Assembly: GCA_018666235.1 (NCBI GenBank)
Contig: JABJAB010000061.1
Location: 1-17,237, forward strand
DNA: 17,237 bases
Source of the DNA: Ilumatobacter sp.
Lineage (GTDB): Bacteria > Actinomycetota > Acidimicrobiia > Acidimicrobiales > Ilumatobacteraceae
Reading direction: 5' to 3'
Every line of letters begins with the position of its first letter. Positions within the stretch are counted from its first letter, which is position 1. Positions 1-7,096 of the stretch are shown here, piece after piece. The translations under genes were made by a program, and so were the position numbers. A model generated the notes under the pieces. It ran no database searches. It was not told the DNA's origin and saw nothing but the letters and a program-made list of their open reading frames with translations.

Positions 1-1050
1 GTCGAGAAGTGGAACGCCGAGCACGCTGATGAGATCGCCGCCGGAACCTTGGTGGAGCGGTCGGCGCCTGACGAGGAGTTCATCGTCAAGGCATCGGGCA
101 TCGAGTCGCGGTACGTGATGGAGAAGTCCGGCGTGCTCGATCCAGACCGGATGCGGCCCAGGCTCGAAACGCGCTCCGAAGACCAACTCGGTATCCAGGC
201 CGAGATGGCGCTGCCCGCCATCCGCGACGCTTTGGCCCAGGCTGGCCGCGCCGACACCGACGTCGACGCCGTCATCGTCGGTTGTTCCAACCTGCAGCGC
301 GCCTACCCGGCGGTCGCGGTTGAGATTCAGGATGCTCTCGGCGCCGAAGGCTGGGGCTACGACATGAATGTTGCCTGCTCGTCGGCCACGTTTTCGATGC
401 AGGCCGCAGTCGACGCCCTTCGCAACGGCTCGGCGAAGTGTGTTGTCGTGGTCAATCCTGAAATCACGTCCGGGCACAACAACTTCGAACTGCGCGACTT
501 CCACTTCATCTTTGGCGACGCGTGCACCGCGCTCGTGCTCGAACGGACCGACGACGCAGAAGCCGACGGCGTTGGTGATCGGGCACACCGCTGGGAGGTG
601 CTGGGGACGAAGCTCGCCACTCAGTTCTCCAACAACATCCGCAATGACTTCGGCTTCCTCAACTCCTCCGAGGTCGACGACCGCGAGCCGCACGAAGTGA
701 TCTTCCGTCAGAACGGTCAGATGGTGTTCCGCGAAGTTTGCCCGCTCGTGGTGGCGCACATCACCGACCATCTGGAATCACTCGGGCTCGACGCAACGGG
801 TGTTCGCCGATTCTGGTTGCACCAGGCGAATCTCAAGATGAACCAGCTCATCGCCAAGGGAGTGCTCGGGCGGGTGCCCGACGAGAACGAGGCACCAGTG
901 ATTCTGAATGAATACGCCAACACCAGCTCCGCCGGCTCGGTCATCGCGTTCCACAAGCACCGTGCCGATCTCGACGCGGGTGACCTCGGGGTGATCTGTT
1001 CCTTCGGGGCCGGATACTCGGTCGGCAGCGTGATTGTGCGCAAAGCCTGA
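1..1050 (+). CDS. 3-oxoacyl-ACP synthase III (KAS III) family, 5'-partial
   Basis: The frame is open from base 1, so the gene begins upstream and about 25-50 N-terminal residues are missing. KAS III enzymes condense an acyl-CoA or acyl-ACP with malonyl-ACP through a Cys-His-Asn triad. All three are visible: Cys in the VACSSA context (codon 376-378), His in LHQAN (820-822), and Asn in ANTSSAG (919-921). The stretch KASGIESRYVMEKSGVLDP near the start matches the longer (about 370 aa) KAS III subfamily better than the 317-aa FabH of E. coli. That fits either fatty-acid initiation or a specialised acyl-condensation role. The apparent TTG start at 49 is not believed, because homologous sequence continues upstream of it. 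No partner gene in the window identifies the substrate. The family call is firm; the exact acyl substrate is unknown. Confidence 0.9.
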   Translation, partial: VEKWNAEHADEIAAGTLVERSAPDEEFIVKASGIESRYVMEKSGVLDPDRMRPRLETRSEDQLGIQAEMALPAIRDALAQAGRADTDVDAVIVGCSNLQRAYPAVAVEIQDALGAEGWGYDMNVACSSATFSMQAAVDALRNGSAKCVVVVNPEITSGHNNFELRDFHFIFGDACTALVLERTDDAEADGVGDRAHRWEVLGTKLATQFSNNIRNDFGFLNSSEVDDREPHEVIFRQNGQMVFREVCPLVVAHITDHLESLGLDATGVRRFWLHQANLKMNQLIAKGVLGRVPDENEAPVILNEYANTSSAGSVIAFHKHRADLDAGDLGVICSFGAGYSVGSVIVRKA

Positions 1051-1221
1051 TTGGCGGAGTGCCGATGATGTCGGTCGTTCAGTTCACGCTCAGGTTCGCG
1101 AGACCCGACGACCTGGGGCATTCCCACCCAAGTCGAACAGTTTGAGAAACCGTCGCGAAACGGATCGTGATCATCAGCCGAGTTCGATTGGACAATCAGC
1201 TGCGGTCACTACGGTGCCGAC
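1051..1221. other. Intergenic region, fabH-like to DM13 gene
   Basis: These 171 bases carry no convincing coding sequence. The only supported element is the promoter immediately before the DM13 gene (1188-1215). No strong terminator hairpin follows the KAS III stop codon. Confidence 0.5.
1188..1215 (+). promoter_or_regulatory. Candidate leaderless promoter of the DM13 gene
   Basis: A TTGGAC box (1188-1193) and a TACGGT box (1210-1215) are separated by 16 bases. TACGGT fits the actinobacterial TANNNT -10 pattern and ends 6 nt before the ATG at 1222, so transcription would begin at or next to the start codon. There is no Shine-Dalgarno sequence before this ATG, which agrees with a leaderless mRNA. 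This is inferred from sequence only. Confidence 0.5.
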
Positions 1222-1908
1222 ATGATTCGAAACGCCCTTGATTGGGTTCGCAACAACCTGAAGATTGCACTGCCCGTTGCGGTCGTCCTTGCCGGACTGG
1301 TCGCCTTTGTGGCGTTCGGCGTCTTCGGCATCCACACGAAGTTCATCGATGACGAGGTGAGTGAGAGTGGCCCGGTGTTCTCGTCGGGCGCTGCCGCCGA
1401 GTTGCCGCCTGAGGTGGTCGACGAAGCCGTCACCGACGAAGCCGCGACTGACGAGGTGATCGACGTCGTGGACGACGAGGACACGCCGGTGGAGGACACG
1501 CCGATCGAGGTCGCGGTCGAAGCACCGATGCCGGAGACGGTGGACACGACGCCGGAAGTCGGTGCCGTCGTCACGTTGATCGAGGGGTCATTCGTCGATC
1601 GCAGCCACCCCGGGTCAGGTCTGGCCAAGGTGCTCAACGACGGGACCGAACAACGATTCCTACGCTTCGAGAACTTCGAGACCGACAACGGGCCCGACTT
1701 GTTCGTGTACCTGACGCGGGCCGACGCGGGAGCCGATGCTGGTGCCTTTGGTGTCGACGGTGACTTCGTTGACCTGGGCCGCCTCAAGGGCAACGTTGGC
1801 GAGCAGAACTACGAGATTCCGATCGACGTGGATCTCAGCGAGTTCGACACCGTGGTGGTGTGGTGCAAGCGGTTCTCCGTCGCGTTCACCGCGGCTGACT
1901 TGGCCTGA
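1222..1908 (+). CDS. Membrane-anchored DM13-domain protein
   Basis: This 228-aa protein has a short basic N-terminus, one hydrophobic segment (about residues 15-37) and a long acidic Asp/Glu/Val/Thr-rich linker (about 43-115). A C-terminal DM13 domain follows (about 118-226). DM13 hallmarks are the G-x-F start, RFENFETDNGPDLFVYL, LGRLKGN, NYEIP and VVVWCKRFSVAF, with the family's near-invariant Cys at residue 215. DM13 domains are proposed to act in electron transfer or redox at the cell surface, but no reaction is established for bacterial members. The topology suggests a single-pass protein with the domain outside the membrane. Its stop codon (1906-1908) directly abuts the stop of the convergent PhyH gene at 1909. 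The domain call is secure; the function is open. Confidence 0.88.
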   Translation: MIRNALDWVRNNLKIALPVAVVLAGLVAFVAFGVFGIHTKFIDDEVSESGPVFSSGAAAELPPEVVDEAVTDEAATDEVIDVVDDEDTPVEDTPIEVAVEAPMPETVDTTPEVGAVVTLIEGSFVDRSHPGSGLAKVLNDGTEQRFLRFENFETDNGPDLFVYLTRADAGADAGAFGVDGDFVDLGRLKGNVGEQNYEIPIDVDLSEFDTVVVWCKRFSVAFTAADLA

Positions 1909-2766
1909 TCAGGTGCTCATGAAGCCCTGGGACGTGGTGACCTTGTCGCCGCGGAGGGCCTGGAGAGGATCGCGGATGTCATCGATGTATCCCAGTGCGT
2001 AGGCCCCGATGCGGTAGCCCATCAGCTTGAGGAGATCGTCGTCGAGGGTCTCAGCAATCTCGCGAGGCACCGAGAGGTATTGGTTCTCCTCCTGGCGGAG
2101 CCAGCCGACGTTGTACGTGACATTGAGTCCAACCCGCACGTCGTCCGATTGATTGGCGCCACCTCCGTGGTACACCTTTCCCGTGTACAGCAGGCATGAC
2201 CCCTTTGTCATCTCGGCGGGCACGCTCTCGTCGATCGACCGGCCCAGATCGACCGGGTCGGCCTGACTCCCCGGGATCAATCGCGTTGCACCGTTCTCCT
2301 CGGTGAAGTCGGTCATCGCCCAGATCGTGTTGCACTGCACATGGTGATCGCTGGGGAATTCGAAGAAGTCGAACGCCCACTCATCACGGTGGATCGACTG
2401 AGCTGGCGAACCCGGGCCGATCGCGATGGTTTGGGTGAGGTGCAGTTGATAACTCTGCGCCTTGTGCAGGAGCTTGCCGGTCACGTCGAGAATTGTGGGG
2501 TGCTGCACCAAGGGGCGACTTGCTGGTGAGCGTGCGATCAACGCGCCGGAGCGACGCGTCTGCTTGCCCGTGAATCTGTCACCGCCGACCGGCGTCGCAT
2601 CGATGTAGGGCTGCATCTCACGCCGGATCATGTCCAACTGCGCGGCGCCATCAGGAAGCGTCGAGGCGAGGTCGTCGATGATCAGCGCGCCATCACTGAG
2701 CAACGTCTGGTGCAGAAGCTCGGCGTCGGTGTCGGGTGAAAAGTGGGTGACTCCCATGGACGACAT
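1909..2766 (-). CDS. Phytanoyl-CoA dioxygenase (PhyH) family 2OG-Fe(II) oxygenase
   Basis: This is a 285-aa member of the PhyH superfamily of non-haem iron enzymes, which hydroxylate substrates using 2-oxoglutarate and O2. The iron facial triad is visible as H126-x-D128 in SIHRDEWAFDF and the distal H200 in KVYHGGGANQ. R211 in DVRVGLNVTYNVGW is the expected 2-oxoglutarate-binding Arg. ATG 2766 is used here; Met4 (ATG 2757) is an equally possible start. It lies 93 nt downstream of the flavoprotein gene on the same strand, so co-transcription is possible, although a small GC hairpin lies between them. The substrate cannot be read from sequence: PhyH members act on CoA esters, amino acids and secondary metabolites. 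Confidence 0.87.
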   Translation of the reverse strand: MSSMGVTHFSPDTDAELLHQTLLSDGALIIDDLASTLPDGAAQLDMIRREMQPYIDATPVGGDRFTGKQTRRSGALIARSPASRPLVQHPTILDVTGKLLHKAQSYQLHLTQTIAIGPGSPAQSIHRDEWAFDFFEFPSDHHVQCNTIWAMTDFTEENGATRLIPGSQADPVDLGRSIDESVPAEMTKGSCLLYTGKVYHGGGANQSDDVRVGLNVTYNVGWLRQEENQYLSVPREIAETLDDDLLKLMGYRIGAYALGYIDDIRDPLQALRGDKVTTSQGFMST

Positions 2767-2809
2767 CGTGTCATGCGCGTCGTCGTGGCGCAGCCCCGGA
2801 GGACGCGCC

Positions 2810-2828
2810 GGTGGGCGGCGGCCCGACC
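2810..2828 (-). terminator. Weak GC hairpin between flavoprotein and PhyH genes
   Basis: On the minus strand GGT plus GGGC pair with GCCC plus ACC around a 4-nt CGCC loop, with one bulged C. It lies about 31 nt after the flavoprotein stop. There is no U-rich tail, so it could be an attenuator, a weak terminator or a by-product of GC-rich sequence. Confidence 0.25.
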
Positions 2829-2859
2829 AGCATGCCCTGCGACGCTGTGTAGACCGTGA

Positions 2860-4095
2860 TCAGGCGGCGGCGCGAGTCTTGCGCAGGATGGGGTCGACGA
2901 GGCCGAGGCCCTTGTCGGCCATCCACATCACTTTGCCAGCGACGCCGGGCGTGGTGTTGTCGACGAGGTTGCCCATGACCGCCAGCGTGATCTTGGCGAT
3001 CGACTCGGTGCTGACCGACATGGCCAGACCGGGCTTAAGAATCCACGGGTGGCCGATGAGGAACGAGAAGCGACGACCGGTGCGCAAGAACGCGTCGAAC
3101 TTCTCGCCGACCATCTCGTCGTAGCGGGCCGGCGCAGTGCCAGGGTTCTCGATGAAGAGGTCAACGGCGAGCATGCCGCTCTCGAGGCCGTAGTCGATGC
3201 CTTCGCCGTTCATTGGGTTGACGAGTCCTGCTGCGTCACCGACAGCGACCCAGCCTCCCCCGTGCCGCTTCTGGGTGCTCATTGGAAGCCGCCAGGCCCG
3301 AGGCCGTTCCAGGTTGGGGCCGAGTTCCCAGTCGTCCATCACTTGCTTGCGGTAGTTCTCGAGCATGGTGTTGAGGTTCAACTTCTTGAACCCCTTCATC
3401 GTCGACAGCGCCCCGCAGCCGATGTTGACCGTGCCATCTCCTGCAGGGAACATCCAGCCGTAACCGGGCACGGCCTTGCCGTCGTCGCCTTTGAGTGACA
3501 GCAATGCCTCAAGGTGCTCGCTGTCATGGCGCGGCGTCTCTGCGTAGGTCCGAATCGCCAGCCCGAACGTCTCGTTGGGCACACGATCGGCGCCGAGCAT
3601 CTTGGCAACCGCGCCTGGCGCGCCGGTCGCGACGATCGTGAGGTCGGCGGCAATCGTCCGGCGGGTGGAACCTTCACCAGCTTCGACACCGGTGACCCGA
3701 TCGCCATCGAGCACGGGCAGCGCAACGGTCTCGTACACCATCTCGGCGCCTGCGGCCTCGGCAGCATCCATCAATGCGGTGTCGAGGCGACGACGTGGCC
3801 ACACCGCTCCGTAGTTCGGGAAGCGATCAGTCGTGGGCCAGTCGAGTTCGCGCACACGGTTGCCGGCGATCATGCGCAACCCTTTGATGCGGTGCGCATC
3901 GTCGAGCGGGATCTCGAGTTCGTTGAGTGCGCCGATCGCCCGTGGGGTCAGGCCATCGCCGCAGACCTTGTCGCGACCGTGCTTGCCCTTCTCGAAGACG
4001 ATCACCCGCAAGCCCGCTCGGGCGGCTCGAATGGCCGCAGCAGTCCCTGCCGGACCTCCGCCGATGACGGCAATGTCGTACTGCTCAGCTGCCAC
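2860..4095 (-). CDS. menJ: Geranylgeranyl reductase-family FAD enzyme, MenJ-like (menaquinone saturating)
   Basis: Starting at GTG 4095 the protein is 411 aa, the usual family length. Features are a dinucleotide-binding GGGPAG at residues 12-17, the family signature CGDGLTPRA (45-53), PGYGWMFPAGDGTVNIG (210-226), and the FAD-contacting VGDAAGLVNPMNGEGIDYGLE (285-305). This pattern closely resembles mycobacterial MenJ, which saturates one isoprene unit of menaquinone, as I remember that sequence. Other members reduce geranylgeranyl groups of archaeal lipids or chlorophyll. No men genes are adjacent, so menaquinone as substrate is inference from similarity. The frame is open up to 4332, but that extension crosses the intergenic inverted repeat and resembles no protein, so GTG 4095 is preferred. 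A CACCGT box 6 nt upstream would permit a leaderless start. Confidence 0.85.
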   Translation of the reverse strand: MAAEQYDIAVIGGGPAGTAAAIRAARAGLRVIVFEKGKHGRDKVCGDGLTPRAIGALNELEIPLDDAHRIKGLRMIAGNRVRELDWPTTDRFPNYGAVWPRRRLDTALMDAAEAAGAEMVYETVALPVLDGDRVTGVEAGEGSTRRTIAADLTIVATGAPGAVAKMLGADRVPNETFGLAIRTYAETPRHDSEHLEALLSLKGDDGKAVPGYGWMFPAGDGTVNIGCGALSTMKGFKKLNLNTMLENYRKQVMDDWELGPNLERPRAWRLPMSTQKRHGGGWVAVGDAAGLVNPMNGEGIDYGLESGMLAVDLFIENPGTAPARYDEMVGEKFDAFLRTGRRFSFLIGHPWILKPGLAMSVSTESIAKITLAVMGNLVDNTTPGVAGKVMWMADKGLGLVDPILRKTRAAA

Positions 4096-4376
4096 GCCTC
4101 TACGGTGCCCCGGATTTGACTGAAAAGCACTGTTCAGAGGTGTGATGCTCGCCGCACCTCGTCCCGAAAAATGTGCCGCGAAATCGTCGCTCAGCGACGA
4201 TGGTCCTACATTTTTCAGGTCTGGGTGTGGGTTGAGGTGGGTGCCGGGGTGGTTGATGTCGCGTCTTTGTCGAATCTTGTGTTTTCGCGCAGTGAGCCTC
4301 TGACCTGGGCCCTCTTTCATGGTGCATGTCAACCCGACAACGAATCCCCCAACATCCCCTTGAAAGAGAGCACATC
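4096..4376. other. Divergent intergenic region between flavoprotein and secreted-protein genes
   Basis: These 281 bases separate two genes transcribed away from each other and must hold both promoters. No gene is supported here. The prominent content is the nested inverted repeat at 4166-4216. Both flanking genes have frames that run open into this region, but the extensions lack family similarity. Confidence 0.6.
4166..4216. repeat. Nested inverted repeat / potential cruciform
   Basis: The outer arms GAAAAATGT (4166-4174) and ACATTTTTC (4208-4216) are perfectly complementary over 9 bp. The inner arms ATCGTCGC (4183-4190) and GCGACGAT (4194-4201) are perfectly complementary over 8 bp around a 3-nt TCA loop. 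The two pairs are nearly concentric, offset by one base, and separated by unpaired stretches of 8 and 6 nt. The AT-rich outer arms stand out in this GC-rich window. It may be a two-tier operator, a structured RNA or a small palindromic repeat element. Confidence 0.7.
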
Positions 4377-4886
4377 ATGAACAAGAGCATTCGCACCGGT
4401 CTCATCAGCACCGCACTCGTCGCAGGAAGCCTCATCGGCGCCGGCGTCGTGAGCGCCCAGGTCGATGACACCGTCCCAGTCGATCCGGCAATCGAACAGC
4501 CGGCTGACGCACCCGCCGACGGCGAACGCGGCGCTCGAAGTGAGCGCCGGGCCGAGCGGGCCCAGGCAACGGCCGACCTGCTCGGAATCGACGTCGACGA
4601 GCTGCGTGCCGCCTTCGAAGACGGCCAAACCCTTGCCCAGATCGCCGAGGCCAATGGTGTCGACGTGCAGACCATCATCGATGCCAAGGTCAGCGCCAAG
4701 ACCGAGCGCATCAACGCTGCGGTCGAGGAAGGTCGTTTGACCGAGGCCGAAGCCGCCGAGAAGTTGGCCGACGTCGAAGAGCGGGTCACAACCCGAGTCA
4801 ACGAAGGTCGTCCGGAGCGCGGTGAGCGCGGTGATCGTCCGGCTCGTGGCGAGCGCCCAGCGCCCGCTGCTGAGCAAGGCGCCTGA
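4377..4886 (+). CDS. Small secreted Asp/Glu/Arg-rich helical protein
   Basis: This is a 169-aa protein with a clear Sec signal peptide: basic MNKSIR, a hydrophobic core, and a VSA-QV cleavage site near residue 27. After a Pro/Asp-rich spacer comes a charged helical region (about 60-140) with the motifs LLGIDVDELRAAFEDGQTLAQIAEANGVDVQ and LTEAEAAEKLADVEERV. The tail is rich in Arg, Gly, Pro and Glu (about 144-169). Similar secreted proteins with an LGIDVDEL/ANGVD-type helix pair are familiar from actinobacteria, but I know of no assigned function. ATG 4377 is chosen because it starts the signal peptide and follows a purine-rich GAAAGAGAG. The gene stands just upstream of a two-component system and ends in a strong hairpin, so it is probably its own transcript. 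Confidence 0.8.
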   Translation: MNKSIRTGLISTALVAGSLIGAGVVSAQVDDTVPVDPAIEQPADAPADGERGARSERRAERAQATADLLGIDVDELRAAFEDGQTLAQIAEANGVDVQTIIDAKVSAKTERINAAVEEGRLTEAEAAEKLADVEERVTTRVNEGRPERGERGDRPARGERPAPAAEQGA

Positions 4887-4905
4887 TTCGCTGATCAATC
4901 GCATT

Positions 4906-4942
4906 GGGTGGGTGGCAGACGATCCTCGTCTGTTGCCCACCC
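4906..4942 (+). terminator. Strong hairpin terminator after secreted-protein gene
   Basis: GGGTGGG (4906-4912) pairs with CCCACCC (4936-4942) and CAGACGA (4916-4922) pairs with TCGTCTG (4926-4932) around a 3-nt TCC loop. The three intervening positions (TGG against TTG) pair only as G-U wobbles in the plus-strand RNA; the minus-strand RNA would have A-C mismatches there. This makes a continuous 17-bp stem on the plus strand, 20 nt after the stop codon at 4886. There is no U tract, as is common in high-GC actinobacteria. Confidence 0.75.
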
Positions 4943-4964
4943 GGAGCGATGTTGATCCGTCACC

Positions 4965-4970
4965 TACGCT
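4965..4970 (+). promoter_or_regulatory. Candidate -10 box for the two-component operon
   Basis: TACGCT matches the TANNNT pattern and lies between the hairpin and the response-regulator start, which would give a leader of about 50 nt. No recognisable -35 box lies at the right distance, so support is weak. Confidence 0.25.
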
Positions 4971-5027
4971 GAACCCCTGTTCCGTCGGAATCGACTCCCC
5001 GGAACGCTCGAGCACTGAAAGCAGTCC

Positions 5028-5711
5028 ATGTCCACCATCTTGATCGCCGAAGACGACCAGCAGATTCGCGAAGCACTCGATCGCATCCTCCGTTTCGAGG
5101 GTTACGAGACCGTGCTGGCCAAAGATGGGGCGGCTGCCCTCGAAGCGTTCGACCAGCATGCGCCGGATGCAGCATTGCTTGACGTGATGATGCCCTTCGT
5201 GGACGGGCTGAGCGTCGTGCGCAAGCTGCGCGATCGTGGCAACCGGACCCCGATCCTGATGCTCACCGCTCGTCAGGAGACCCCCGATCGTGTCGCCGGT
5301 CTTGACGCCGGCGCGGACGACTATCTGGCAAAGCCGTTCGAACTCGACGAACTACTCGCCCGAGTTCGCGCGCTGTTGCGCCGCACCGATCACAGCGACT
5401 CGGTCACGCTGACGTGCGGCGACCTGCTGGTTGACCCCGCCAAGCGACTGGTCACTCGCGACGGCGACACGATCGAGCTCACTCGCACAGAATTCGACAT
5501 CCTGCACACGCTGATCACCAACGCCGAGATCGTGATGTCGCGCAGCCAGCTCTACGAAACGATCTGGGGCTACGACTTCGAGACGAACTCCAAGTCGCTT
5601 GACGTTCACATCGGGTACCTGCGTCGCAAGCTCGAAGCCGGCGACCGCGCGCGACTGGTGCACACGGTGCGCGGCATTGGCTACGTCGTGCGTGCCGGCG
5701 ATTCCTCGTGA
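5028..5711 (+). CDS. OmpR/PhoB-family response regulator, MprA-like
   Basis: This 227-aa protein has a receiver domain (about 1-115) with the acidic pair D9-D10, phosphoacceptor D52 in LLDVMMP, T79 in LTAR and K101 in AKPF. A C-terminal winged-helix DNA-binding domain follows (about 128-225), with TRTEFDILHTLI, the SRSQLYETIWGYDF-like recognition region and HTVRGIGYVVR. Order and wording resemble mycobacterial MprA, which controls envelope-stress genes. Phosphorylation by the kinase encoded immediately downstream is expected, because the TGA stop overlaps the kinase GTG start. ATG 5028 starts a standard receiver domain and follows a weak GAAAG. The regulon is unknown; the small secreted protein upstream is a reasonable candidate target. 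Confidence 0.93.
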   Translation: MSTILIAEDDQQIREALDRILRFEGYETVLAKDGAAALEAFDQHAPDAALLDVMMPFVDGLSVVRKLRDRGNRTPILMLTARQETPDRVAGLDAGADDYLAKPFELDELLARVRALLRRTDHSDSVTLTCGDLLVDPAKRLVTRDGDTIELTRTEFDILHTLITNAEIVMSRSQLYETIWGYDFETNSKSLDVHIGYLRRKLEAGDRARLVHTVRGIGYVVRAGDSS

Positions 5712-7075
5712 CACTGCGCTCGCGTCTCGTTCTCCTCTTCGGTCTGGTTGCCCTCTCGGTCAGCGCAGTGGTCGGTGCATCGTCGTATCGGGCCACCAGC
5801 TCCGAGGTCGCCGCCTCGACTGACGAGTTCCTCGAAGAACGCGCCGCCGATGTGGCTGATGGAAATCGCGAGTCGCCCGTTGGCCGCGGCGGACGGCGCG
5901 ACAACGGTGGTCCGGACTTACCGTTTGATCCCGATGCAATTGTGCAGACGACCACCCGCCAAGGCGAGGTGAATGGGACGAGTGGCGGTGAGCTGCCGAT
6001 CACCGACGCCGCGCAGCGCATGATCGACCTCAAGCCAAATGGGAATCGCCGCGCGTCGGGAGTGTTCGAAGACATCACCATCGAAGGTGAGTCGTACCGG
6101 ATGTACACCCAGGCGCTTCCCGGGGGTGGCGCCATTCAAGTGGCCCGTTCGACGGCGGAGGACGATGATCTGTTGCAAAGTCTGTTGTCGCGTTTCGGCG
6201 TGATTGCGCTCGTCGCGACGGCCGCAGCATCACTGATCGGGTGGGGCCTGGCGCGTCGGACGACCAGACCGTTGCGTCGGCTTGCTGACGTGGCCGCGAC
6301 GGTTGCCGACACCGGCGACTTCTCGGTCGATGTGCCGGTCGAGCGAAGTGACGAGATCGGCACGCTCGCCGCGAGCATGCGCACGATGCTCGAGGCGCTC
6401 GAAACAAGCCGTGAGCAACAGCAGCGGCTCGTGCAGGATGCGAGCCATGAGCTCCGGACGCCGCTGACTAGCTTGCGAGTCAACGTCGAGATGCTCGATC
6501 GGATCGAGCGATCGACAGCTGAGATTTCCGCCGAGGACCGTGCCGCAGTCCTCGACGCGATCGCGTCCGAGGTCGCCGAACTGGGGTCACTTTTCGATGA
6601 GCTGATCGATCTGGCGACCGACAGCGATGATCGCGAGGCCCCGCTCGAACTGGTTCGCCTCGATGAGATCGTCACTCGGGCGGTGGCGCGCTGGGAGCAG
6701 CGCACGGACCGACCCATCGCGGTCACGGTCGAAGCGGTCACGGTGAATGGCAACGAGGCGATGCTCGAACGGGCCGTGACGAACCTCATCGGCAACGCCC
6801 ACAAGTTCAGCCCGCCCGACGAGCCGATCGAGGTCGTGGTCCGCGACGGCTTCGTCGCTGTGCGCGATGGTGGGCCTGGCATCGCCGCAGCCGATCGAGA
6901 GCGAGTCTTCGATCGGTTTCATCGCGCTGAGACCACGCGCAGCATGCCGGGATCGGGTCTCGGCTTGGCAATCGTCGCGAAGATCGTTGATCACCATGGT
7001 GGTGAGGTGTGGGCTGCAGAATCTGATCGCGGCGGTGCCGACGTCGGCTTCACGCTCCCGGTCGTGTCTGGGTGA
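5708..7075 (+). CDS. Sensor histidine kinase, HAMP-containing, MprB-like
   Basis: This is a 455-aa membrane kinase. TM1 is about residues 5-25 and the extracytoplasmic sensor region about 26-157, with a Gly/Arg/Asp-rich low-complexity patch near 58-70. TM2 is about 162-180, followed by HAMP (about 182-235) and a HisKA dimerisation domain with phospho-acceptor H247 in DASHELRTPL. The HATPase domain has an N box (NLIGNAHK, Asn359 and Asn363), G1 box DGGPG (387-391), F box FDRF (401-404) and G2 box GSGLGL (415-420). It would autophosphorylate and pass phosphate to D52 of the preceding regulator. The GTG start overlaps the regulator's TGA by 2 nt, showing translational coupling. The sensed signal is unknown. 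The DisA-like gene begins 21 nt downstream and may share the transcript. Confidence 0.93.
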   Translation: MTLRSRLVLLFGLVALSVSAVVGASSYRATSSEVAASTDEFLEERAADVADGNRESPVGRGGRRDNGGPDLPFDPDAIVQTTTRQGEVNGTSGGELPITDAAQRMIDLKPNGNRRASGVFEDITIEGESYRMYTQALPGGGAIQVARSTAEDDDLLQSLLSRFGVIALVATAAASLIGWGLARRTTRPLRRLADVAATVADTGDFSVDVPVERSDEIGTLAASMRTMLEALETSREQQQRLVQDASHELRTPLTSLRVNVEMLDRIERSTAEISAEDRAAVLDAIASEVAELGSLFDELIDLATDSDDREAPLELVRLDEIVTRAVARWEQRTDRPIAVTVEAVTVNGNEAMLERAVTNLIGNAHKFSPPDEPIEVVVRDGFVAVRDGGPGIAAADRERVFDRFHRAETTRSMPGSGLGLAIVAKIVDHHGGEVWAAESDRGGADVGFTLPVVSG

Positions 7076-7096
7076 AGTCCGTGCGACACTGAGGCA

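Noticed and set aside
4096..4332. 79-residue N-terminal extension of the MenJ-like flavoprotein
   Set aside because: It crosses the intergenic inverted repeat, has no family similarity, and the FAD-binding domain starts directly after GTG 4095.
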